A stretch of DNA of 64,000 nucleotides from Nematostella vectensis (taxonomy: Eukaryota; Cnidaria; Anthozoa; Actiniaria; Edwardsiidae): assembly GCF_932526225.1 (NCBI RefSeq), contig NC_064041.1, positions 2,864,699 through 2,928,698 of the forward strand, given 5' to 3'. This document shows, in pieces, positions 35,882 through 46,500 of the stretch (its first letter is position 1; the number at the start of each line of letters is the position of its first letter). Both the position numbers and the translations under genes were made by a program. The notes below the pieces were generated by a model. It saw only the letters and a program-made list of their open reading frames with translations. It was not told the DNA's origin and did no database searches.

Positions 35882-36802
35882 ACCCCCTTTCTGATTTAGT
35901 GTCCATAATATAACACCCAATTGCTGATTTAGTGTCCATAATATAACACCCCATTGCTGATATAGTGTCCATAATATAACACCCCCTTGCTGATTTAGTA
36001 CCCATAATATAACACCCAATTGCTGATTTAGTGTCCATAATATAGCACCCCTTTGCTGATTTAGTGTTCATAATATAACACCCCTTTGCTGATTTAGTGT
36101 CCATAATATAACACCCAATTGCTGATTTAGTGTCCATAATATAACACCCCTTTGCTGATTTAGTGTCCATAATATAACACCCCATTGCTGATTTAGTGTC
36201 CATAATATAACACCCAATTGCTGATTTAGTGTCCATAATATAACACCCCTTTGCTGATTTAGTGTCCATAATATAACACCCAATTGCTGATATAGTGTCC
36301 ATAATATAACACCCCCTTTCTGATTTAGTGTCCATAATATAACACCCAATTGCTGATTTAGTGTCCATAATATAACACCCCATTGCTGATTTAGTGTCCA
36401 TAATTAAACACCCCCTTGCTGATTTAGTGTCCATAATATAACACCCCTTGCTGATTTAGTGTTTATAATATAACACTCCTTGCTGAATTAGTGTCCATAA
36501 TATAACACCCAATTGCTGGTTTAGTGTCCATAATATAACACCCAATTGCTGATTTAGTGTCCATAATATAACACCCCCTTGCTGATTTGGTGTCCATAAT
36601 ATAACACCCCCTTACTGATATAGTGTCCATAATATAACACCCCATTACTGGTATAGTGTCCATAATATAACACCCAATTGCTGATTTAGTACGCATTATT
36701 ACACCCCTTGCTGATATAGTGCCCATAATATAACACCCCCTTGCTGATAGTGTCTATAATATAACACCCCTTGCTGATATAGTGTCCATAATATAACACC
36801 CC

Positions 36803-39800
36803 TTACTGATATGGTGTCCATAATATAACACCCCTTGCTGATATGGTATCCATAATATAACACCCCTTGCTGATATGGTGTCTATAATATAACACCCCTT
36901 GCTGATTTAGTGTCCATAATATAACACCCCTTGCTGATATAGTGTCCATAATATAACACCCCTTACTGATATGGTGTCCATAATATAACACCCCTTGCTG
37001 ATATGGTATCCATAATATAACACCCCTTGCTGATATGGTGTCTATAATATAACACCCCTTGCTGATATAGTGTCCATAATATAACACCCAATTGTTGATT
37101 TAGTGTTTATAATATAAAACCCAATTGCTGATTTAGTACGCATTATTACACCCCTTGCTGATTTAGTGCCCAAAATATAACACCCCCTTGCTGATTTAGT
37201 GTCCATAATATAACACCCAATTGCTGATTTAGTGTCCATAATATACCACCCAATTGCTCATATAGTGCCCATAATATAACACCTTCTTGCTGATTTAGTG
37301 TCCATAATATAACAACACCCCCTTGTGATTTAGTGTCCATAATATAACACCCAATTGCTGATTTAGTGTCCATAATATAACACCCCCTTGCTGATATAGT
37401 GTCCATAATATAACACCCCCTTTCTGATTTAGTGTCCATAATATAACACCCCATTGCTGATATAGTGTCCATAATATAACACCCCCTTGCTGATATAGTG
37501 TCCATAATATAACACCCCCTTTCTGATTTAGTGTCCATAATATAACACCCAATTGCTGATTTAGTGTCCATAAGATAACACCCCATTGCTGATTTAGTGT
37601 CCATAATTAAACACCCCCTTGCTGATTTAGTGTCCATAATATAACACCCCTTGCTGATTTAGTGTTTATAATATAACACCCCTTGCTGAATTAGTGTCCA
37701 TAATATAACACCCAATTGCTGATTTAGTGTCCATAATATAACACCCCCTTGCTGATTTAGTGTCCATAATATAACAACACCCCCTTGCTGATATAGTGTC
37801 CATAATATAACACCCCCTTTCTGATTTAGTGTCCATAATATAACACCCCATTGCTGATATAGTGTCCATAATATAACACCCCCTTGCTGATATAGTGTCC
37901 ATAATATAACACCCAATTGCTGATTTAGTGTCCATAATATAACACCCCTTTCTGATTTAGTGTCCATAATATAACACCCAATTGCTGATTTAGTGTCCAT
38001 AAGATAACACCCCATTGCTGATTTAGTGTCCATAATTAAACACCCCCTTGCTGATTTAGTGTCCATAATATAACACCCCTTGCTGATTTAGTGTTTATAA
38101 TATAACACCCCTTGCTGAATTAGTGTCCATAATATAACACCCAATTGCTGGTTTAGTGTCCATAATATAACACCCAATTGCTGATTTAGTGTCCATAACA
38201 TAACACCCCCTTGCTGATTTGGTGTCCATAATATAACACCCCCTTACTGATATAGTGTCCATAATATAACAACACCCAATTGCTGATTTAGTGTCCATAA
38301 TATAACACCCAATTGCTGATTTAGTGTCCATAATATAACACCCCCTTGCTGATATAGTGTCCATAATATAACAACCCCCTTTCTGATTTAGTGTCCATAA
38401 TATAACACCCAATTGCTGATTTAGTGTCCATAATATAACACCCCATTGCTGATATAGTGTCCATAATATAACACCCCCTTGCTGATTTAGTACCCATAAT
38501 ATAACACCCAATTGCTGATTTAGTGTCCATAATATAGCACCCCTTTGCTGATTTAGTGTTCATAATATAACACCCCTTTGCTGATTTAGTGTCCATAATA
38601 TAACACCCAATTGCTGATTTAGTGTCCATAATATAACACCCCTTTGCTGATTTAGTGTCCATAATATAACACCCCATTGCTGATTTAGTGTCCATAATAT
38701 AACACCCAATTGCTGATTTAGTGTCCATAATATAACACCCCTTTGCTGATTTAGTGTCCATAATATAACACCCAATTGCTGATATAGTGTCCATAATATA
38801 ACACCCCCTTTCTGATTTAGTGTCCATAATATAACACCCAATTGCTGATTTAGTGTCCATAATATAACACCCCATTGCTGATTTAGTGTCCATAATTAAA
38901 CACCCCCTTGCTGATTTAGTGTCCATAATATAACACCCCTTGCTGATTTAGTGTTTATAATATAACACCCCTTGCTGAATTAGTGTCCATAATATAACAC
39001 CCAATTGCTGGTTTAGTGTCCATAATATAACACCCAATTGCTGATTTAGTGTCCATAATATAACACCCCCTTGCTGATTTGGTGTCCATAATATAACACC
39101 CCCTTACTGATATAGTGTCCATAATATAACACCCCATTACTGGTATAGTGTCCATAATATAACACCCAATTGCTGATTTAGTACGCATTATTACACCCCT
39201 TGCTGATATAGTGCCCATAATATAACACCCCCTTGCTGATAGTGTCTATAATATAACACCCCTTGCTGATATAGTGTCCATAATATAACACCCCTTACTG
39301 ATATGGTGTCCATAATATAACACCCCTTGCTGATATGGTATCCATAATATAACACCCCTTGCTGATATGGTGTCTATAATATAACACCCCTTGCTGATTT
39401 AGTGTCCATAATATAACACCCCTTGCTGATATAGTGTCCATAATATAACACCCCTTACTGATATGGTGTCCATAATATAACACCCCTTGCTGATATGGTA
39501 TCCATAATATAACACCCCTTGCTGATATGGTGTCTATAATATAACACCCCTTGCTGATATAGTGTCCATAATATAACACCCAATTGTTGATTTAGTGTTT
39601 ATAATATAAAACCCAATTGCTGATTTAGTACGCATTATTACACCCCTTGCTGATTTAGTGCCCAAAATATAACACCCCCTTGCTGATTTAGTGTCCATAA
39701 TATAACACCCAATTGCTGATTTAGTGTCCATAATATAACACCCAATTGCTCATATAGTGCCCATAATATAACACCTTCTTGCTGATTTAGTGTCCATAAT

Positions 39801-40740
39801 ATAACAACACCCCCTTGTGATTTAGTGTCCATAATATAACACCCAATTGCTGATTTAGTGTCCATAATATAACACCCCCTTGCTGATATAGTGTCCATAA
39901 TATAACACCCCCTTTCTGATTTAGTGTCCATAATATAACACCCCATTGCTGATATAGTGTCCATAATATAACACCCCCTTGCTGATATAGTGTCCATAAT
40001 ATAACACCCCCTTTCTGATTTAGTGTCCATAATATAACACCCAATTGCTGATTTAGTGTCCATAAGATAACACCCCATTGCTGATTTAGTGTCCATAATT
40101 AAACACCCCCTTGCTGATTTAGTGTCCATAATATAACACCCCTTGCTGATTTAGTGTTTATAATATAACACCCCTTGCTGAATTAGTGTCCATAATATAA
40201 CACCCAATTGCTGATTTAGTGTCCATAATATAACACCCCCTTGCTGATTTAGTGTCCATAATATAACAACACCCCCTTGCTGATATAGTGTCCATAATAT
40301 AACACCCCCTTTCTGATTTAGTGTCCATAATATAACACCCCATTGCTGATATAGTGTCCATAATATAACACCCCCTTGCTGATATAGTGTCCATAATATA
40401 ACACCCAATTGCTGATTTAGTGTCCATAATATAACACCCCTTTCTGATTTAGTGTCCATAATATAACACCCAATTGCTGATTTAGTGTCCATAAGATAAC
40501 ACCCCATTGCTGATTTAGTGTCCATAATTAAACACCCCCTTGCTGATTTAGTGTCCATAATATAACACCCCTTGCTGATTTAGTGTTTATAATATAACAC
40601 CCCTTGCTGAATTAGTGTCCATAATATAACACCCAATTGCTGGTTTAGTGTCCATAATATAACACCCAATTGCTGATTTAGTGTCCATAACATAACACCC
40701 CCTTGCTGATTTGGTGTCCATAATATAACACCCCCTTACT
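36803..40740. repeat. Satellite 2,492-bp block, about 1.6 copies
   Basis: 36803-39294 and 39295 to about 40740 align with a constant 2,492-bp offset (37042 and 39534; 37659 and 40151). Only single-base differences were noticed, such as one G-for-V codon change in the minus frame near 37.26 kb. Confidence 0.8.
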
Positions 40741-42234
40741 GATATAGTGTCCATAATATAACACCCCATTACTGGTATAGTGTCCATAATATAACACCCA
40801 ATTGCTGATTTAGTACGCATTATTACACCCCTTGCTGATATAGTGCCCATAATATAACACCCCCTTGCTGATTTAGTGTCCATAATATAACACCCCTTGC
40901 TGATTTAGTATGCATTATTACACCCCTTGCTGATTTAGTGCCATAATTTAACACCCCTTGCTGATTTAGTGTCCATAATATAACACCCAATTGCTGATTT
41001 AGTGTCCATAATATAACACCCCCTTGCTGATTTAGTGTTCATAATATAACACCCAATTGCTGATTTAGTGTCCATAATATAACACCCAATTGCTGATTTA
41101 GTGTCCATAATATAGCACCCCTTTGCTGATTTAGTGTCCATAATATAACACCCCTTTGCTGATTTAGTGTCCATAATATAACACCCAATTGCTGATTTAG
41201 TGTCCATAATATAACACCCCTTGCTGAATTAGTGCCCATAATATAACACCCCTTGCTGATTTAGTGTCCATAATATAACACCTTGCTGATTTAGTGTCCA
41301 TAATATAACACCCCTTTGCTGATTTAGTGTCCATAATATAACACCCCCTTGCTGATTTAGTGTCTATAATATAACACCCAATTGCTGATTTAGTGTCCAT
41401 AATATAACACCCAATTGCTGATATAGTGTCCATAATATAACACCCCCTTGCTGATTTAGTGTCCATAATATAACACCTTGCTGATTTAGTGCCCATAATA
41501 TAACACCCCCTTGCTGATTTAGTGTCCATAATATAACACCCCTTTGCTGATTTAGTGTCCATAATATAACACCCCCTTGCTTATTTAGTGTCCATAATAT
41601 AGCACCCCTTTGCTGATTTAGTGTCCATAATATAACACCCCATTGCTGATTTAGTGCCCATAATATAACACCCCTTGCTGATTTAGTGTTCATAATATAA
41701 CACCCAATTGCTGATTTAGTGTCCATAATATAACACCCAATTGCTGATTTAGTGTCCATAATATAACACCCAATTGCTGATTTAGTGCCCATAGTATAAC
41801 ACCCCTTTTCTGATTTAGTGTCCATAATACTTAATTGCTGATTTAGTGCCCATAATATAACACCCCTTGCTGATTTAGTGTCATAATATAACACCCAATT
41901 GCTGATTTAGTGTCCATAATATAACACCCAATTGCTGATTTAGTGCCCATAAAATAGCACCCCTTGCTGATTTAGTGTCCATAATATAACACCCTGCTGA
42001 TTTAGTGTCCATAATATAACACCCCTTGCTGATTTAGTGTCCATCATATAACACCCCCTTGCTGATTTAGTGTCCATCATATAGCACCCCATTGTTGACT
42101 TAGTGTCCATAATAACTTATAATTTTATTTAAATGTAAACAAAAGAAAGTACAAAAGAAAGATGCATGGCAGTGCTGAAGCTGTTGCAGAAGGTTCTAAC
42201 GTTTAATATAACATTGGCAAAGTTTTTTTTGCAG

Positions 42235-42306
42235 ATGAGCGAGTTAAACCTACTGACACGTTGAGTAGCAAGGGAGGGGAGGGGGCAGTACTTGGCGGTA
42301 CTACAG
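42235..42306 (+). other. Candidate spliced exon after the satellite
   Basis: Bounded by a strong acceptor (T8 then GCAG) and a GTGCGT donor. In the only open phase it reads ERVKPTDTLSSKGGEGAVLG and on into GTT. It could be an exon or 3' UTR of the gene that owns the 27.6-kb PGYP exon, but a direct splice from 27926 would give an immediate stop. Confidence 0.3.
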
Positions 42307-42422
42307 GTGCGTAGGCCATCATAAGCAAGTAGCTCAGGTTCACAATATGAAACACCACCTCGATCATTTTACATTGTTTTAGACATCTGCCCTTCCCCCC
42401 CCCCCTTCTCCCTCCTTTGCAG

Positions 42423-42487
42423 ATCTTACTGTTATGGGTCAAGAAAGATGCTGTACAAACAACTGCTATTACAATTATTGGCATTGA
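42423..42487 (+). other. Candidate terminal exon
   Basis: Follows a pyrimidine-rich tract and CTTTGCAG. In phase with the previous candidate exon it reads LTVMGQERCCTNNCYYNYWH, then TGA at 42485. An AATAAA lies at 42579. Confidence 0.3.
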
Positions 42488-42578
42488 AATAATTTTTATT
42501 CAATTTAATCTTTACATAAACAAACATTTTGTGATTGCATATTTTTCTCATTTATTGTCTCAATCAAATTTTACTTTT

Positions 42579-42584
42579 AATAAA
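42579..42584 (+). terminator. Possible poly(A) signal, plus strand
   Basis: AATAAA about 92 nt after the candidate stop at 42487. Confidence 0.3.
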
Positions 42585-43071
42585 ATATATTCTAAGGTCA
42601 ATCAGATTTTGAAGAGTCTTCTAGTTTCTTTGAATACTGTTTATTATTTCAATTATAGTAAATCATATCCATCTTTCCATTTTTCCTTCCTTCATTAGCA
42701 TCTGTTGAGTAAAGCAAACAAATGCATATACTCACTGACAAGATTTGAATCGCTGGGATTTATTGCTCTACCTATGAATTTACAAGTTATACTTTAACAG
42801 ATTTACACAATAATCACTTTTTTAAATTCTCAAGTAAAGGAAAAGTTATTGGAAAGAAGAGGCAAGTTCAGGCATTGAGGCATGTGTGAGAGAATATGAA
42901 TCATTGTCTTTTCTTGGATGTTTATAACACTGCAACCAGAATGTTTGTTTTGACCATATCACCTGCAAGATTTGCAAACTAAACGTATCTCAACAATTCT
43001 CAATACATGAATTCTTGTTTGTGATTTGTCAGAAGACAATAAACATTCCACACATACTTTGAATCTAAGGT
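42585..43071. other. Convergent intergenic spacer
   Basis: AT-rich sequence between the possible plus-strand transcript end and the poly(A) signal of the minus-strand Tudor/trefoil gene. No gene was seen. Confidence 0.5.
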
Positions 43072-43077
43072 TTTATT
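43072..43077 (-). terminator. Possible poly(A) signal of the Tudor/trefoil gene
   Basis: AATAAA on the minus strand, about 150 nt downstream of the stop codon at 43226-43228. Confidence 0.5.
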
Positions 43078-43225
43078 TTATCCACAAAACAGCATTGCAA
43101 GCTTATAGTACTTAGTTATTAGTTTAAAGAAAATAAACCTATGTATTGAATGTATGGAATCACACACAAAAAATCCTACAACAATTTTTTTCTGGCCTAT
43201 GTATTGTCTTTCTTACCTCACATGT

Positions 43226-43513
43226 CTAGTATGGTGGTGGAGCACTTCCATAGCCAGGGTAGCCCCCTGGAGGAGGGTATCCACCATGCTCTGGGGGAGG
43301 ATGAATTCCAGGCTGTGGATACCCCCCTGGGGGAAATTGACCTCCTGGCTGAGGGTACCCCCCTGGGGGAAATTGACCTCCTGGCTGAGGGTACCCCCCT
43401 GGGGGAAATTGACCTCCTGGCTGAGGGTACCCGCCTGGGGGAAATTGACCTCCTGGCTGAGGGTATCCACCTTGGGAGTGGTTTGCTTTGTATGTCTGAC
43501 CATAGGGGCTGAA
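43226..43513 (-). CDS. Exon 10: PGYP-rich C-terminal tail
   Basis: Starts [20 protein letters not shown], then four 36-bp repeats encoding [12 protein letters not shown], then [19 protein letters not shown] and TAG. The final PPPY is a consensus WW-domain ligand (PPxY). Such tails are disordered and often mediate phase separation or WW/ESCRT contacts; the role here is not known. Confidence 0.85.
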   Translation of the reverse strand, partial: FSPYGQTYKANHSQGGYPQPGGQFPPGGYPQPGGQFPPGGYPQPGGQFPPGGYPQPGGQFPPGGYPQPGIHPPPEHGGYPPPGGYPGYGSAPPPY

Positions 43514-46500
43514 CTGTAAAAGAATCTTTATTAGTCTCCTTCGCAGCTAATCTGACCCCTGTCACACAATATGTAACGCAACTACAATCTTCAACAAAAG
43601 TAAGTGGGACACTTCCCATACGAACAACCGCCAACCCTCTCCCCCCGATTAATATTGGTTAGAGGCGATTTTTCAGCTCAAAACACAAGCAGTAGCAAGG
43701 TGATCATTTGCCCTCCAACATTGAGAAAGGGGGAGGGAAAGTGCTCATTAGTTTTGTAACAGATTGTAGGTTGCTTAACAAGGTCAAGTAATAGTAAATC
43801 ACCTGAGTTATCTAAGCAATGTCGATTAATCTATGCTTGTTACACTCCAAGTCCTCTTACCAGTAGTTTGACCTCAAACATTGCAGGCTCAGTTCCTGCA
43901 TACACTGACGCAGGGGGCATCACGCTTCCCTTGCTATCAACACCGACATGTTGTCCTGGCAACATACAGGGTTCCAATGACATGAATTGATTTGGAGCCT
44001 CTCGCAAGTAGAAGTGACAGTACGTATCAAACCACTAAGTAGAAAGAAGAAAAGGTTAGGGTTTCACCGATCGTCAAGGTCATCTCTCCATTATCATCCA
44101 TCGCCATCATTTTCACTATTATCAATATCATCGACACGCCCAAAGAAAAGCTTACAAGAAAGCCGATGGTGATCTTAGTGTTCTTTTAAAAAGACTGAAC
44201 ACAGTTGCAATTACAATTCCATAACTATAATAACCATGCAGGTTTGACGGTCTTAATCGGTCAGATAAACACATTATTTTGGTGTATTCTCATAACATTA
44301 ACTGGATGGGAGGGATTAAAAAAATGCACTTTCTGGATTTGGAACAGGCTGCACCGTTTATTCAAGGTCAAAATGTATTGAGTAGGCAAACTAGATTCTA
44401 TTTATAAATCTATTTCATTGAAAATGAGTGGCTGTTTAGACGGGCTGAATAAAATTGGAAGGTTTGACAATAATTTGTTACACTCTTATATACTCTCATA
44501 TTTCCTTTCTTGATACCAGCTTTGTCACCGAAATCCTTGTTATCATCATCATCTGTTTTTCTTCTTTAATCGTCAGCATCATTGATGTTATCACCATCAT
44601 CATCACCATATCACTAATCATCGACGCCATCACTATTCTTCTGAGCATCACCATCATGATCATGGTATCACAATAATAATCATTATTCCATGTAATTGTC
44701 ATCATCATTAGGGTGATTTAGATCCACGAAGCCGGCAAGAGGACGCCGCCTCGCGCACGTTCGATTGCGCGCGCACGCTAATTTTTGCCGGCGTCTTGTC
44801 CTGAAGAGGACGTGAAAAAGCATGAAATGCCGTCCCGAACAGGGGCCGGTTCCTGAAAGGCCGATTAACTTAACCCTAGATCCGCGAATAATCCCGGGTT
44901 AAAATTCGCTAATCGTAGGTTAGCTAACCTACGGATAACTCACCGTTCCCGAAAGCCGAAAGTAATCCCCCGATTTACTAACCCTGGATTAAGCGAATGA
45001 AAAACTGGTTTGATGAGTAAAATTCACACAGGATACTCACAGTAGATCAACTCAAATATTTATCTTTGGTGATTTTATTTTCGCAGAGAAGCCCCAAAAC
45101 ACCTCTTCATCGCCTGTAATTACCTCCATTTCATTGCAAAAAATGTCATTTGCAGGATTCGAGTTTAGTGCGTGACACTAGCGAGACAGGTTTATTTTAA
45201 TTATAAATTTCATGTAACTTTCTGTCTATCCCAGCACAATTTTCGAGCCAGCATCGCAACGAAGGTCGCATAACAAAGCGAAATGTTAGGACATTTTATC
45301 CCTACATTGTTTTTGTGTAACGTCTTATTTGTCGGCAACTACATTTTATGAAACTTTAGTTCTACTACAAAGTTTGGGAAGCCTATGTTACGCCAACTAA
45401 ACCGTAGGTTAGCGAGTTAACCTCGCGAGCAGGGTTAGATTTTACCTCCAGACTAACCCAGAGTTAATGCTAATGAGCCTTTCGGGGACAGAACTAATCC
45501 AGGGGTAAAAATTTAATCATGGTTAGGGCAAATTTAACCCTGGGTTAGCGATAATCGGCTTTTCAGGAACCGGCCCCAGGACGCGACGCCGGCAAGAAAA
45601 GCGTGCGCGCGCAATCGAACGTGCGCGAGGCGGCGTCTTCTCGCCGGCGTCGTGGATCTAAATCACCCTATTTACTACTACCACGACCATCATCATTATC
45701 GTCTGCACCACACCAGAAGCTTCATCTTTACCACAAAGTATTAATAATAGTCATTATCATGACATCATCTTCACCTACAGCCTGTACATTATCACAAATA
45801 TCACACTTTCATTGTCACCTACATAATCATCTATCATTCATTCATGTTTTACCTTCCCGCGGAAATATCCTTCCTCGAGACCAAGGTAGAAATGATAATC
45901 GTGACATCATCATCCTGGACATGATCATAACTATCACACTATCATCGTCACCTACATACACCACCGTCCCTATCACCCATCACTCATGTTTGTTTTACCT
46001 TCCCGCGGAGATAACCTCCCTCAAGGCCAAGGTAGAAATGGGGATGTGCAATACTGTTCAGTGCGACCACATCAGCTCCAATCTGGACGACCATAAACTG
46101 GGCTGTGGGGAAAGAAAAAAGTTGAAGAGTTCATATCAGGCATGTAGCTTGGAGTGGGCGCACTGCGGGCAACAAAGAATATTCAGATCATGGAATTTTT
46201 GCATTTAATACAGACAGACAGACGGGCGGACGGACCGATCGACCTTTTCACAACGTAAAGAAAGACGAAATAAAAAAATATCGTCCTGACACTTACGTAC
46301 GAAACTAACGAAATTACTTACATTCAGGGGCCGGTCCAGGGGCGGGGATAACCCTCAGTTGATTCACAGTCACCCAACTCTCGTCACCATCGTCATATTT
46401 AACATGATATTGAGGCTCATACATCCGATCTTTGTTGACGGCGTCAACCGTTCCCAGGTAGTACTTCTCTTTCCCAGGCCACGCAGCGATAACACGGGTG

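Larger units (their letters stand above)
32712..36806. repeat. Satellite 4,095-bp dimer, copy 2
   Basis: Matches copy 1 unit for unit as far as I could follow. It reproduces the alternation of ATT-tail lengths in the two LINE inserts. The right end diverges near 36.8 kb, where the 2,492-bp block begins. Confidence 0.8.
28050..42115. repeat. 31-33-bp satellite array, distal block with higher-order repeats
   Basis: About 14 kb of the same units. From 28.6 to 36.8 kb the array is organised into repeats of 2,015 and 2,080 bp, which themselves pair into a 4,095-bp dimer present twice. From 36.8 to about 40.7 kb a 2,492-bp block is repeated. Variant classes (TGATATGGTGTCCATGATAT units; GATTTAGTACGCATTATTAC units) keep the same order in each copy. 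It ends near 42115 in degenerate units. Confidence 0.95.

Noticed and set aside
25523-41894. Dozens of long minus-strand open frames encoding repeats of MDTKSAIGCYI or WTLNQQLGVIL
   Set aside because: They arise because the 33-bp satellite consensus has no stop in two minus frames. The same array is open in several frames at once, with no start context, splice sites or codon bias, so these are not proteins.
25356-42115. CRISPR-like array
   Set aside because: Units are contiguous and near-identical with no unique spacers, and the context is a eukaryotic genome.
27925-42306. Direct splice of the PGYP exon (donor at 27926) to the exon at 42235 as coding sequence
   Set aside because: The phase is wrong: the junction codon is followed at once by TGA. 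Either the PGYP frame ends at its own TAA or an unseen exon intervenes.
43213-43634. Other open frames overlapping the PGYP tail exon (Ser/Arg-rich and Trp-rich repeats on both strands)
   Set aside because: They are shadows of the 36-bp repeat. Only one frame joins exon 9 in phase and ends in the PPPY stop.
44880-45560. Interstitial telomere from GGGTTA/TAACCC words
   Set aside because: The words are scattered in both orientations inside a TIR element, not a tandem hexamer array.
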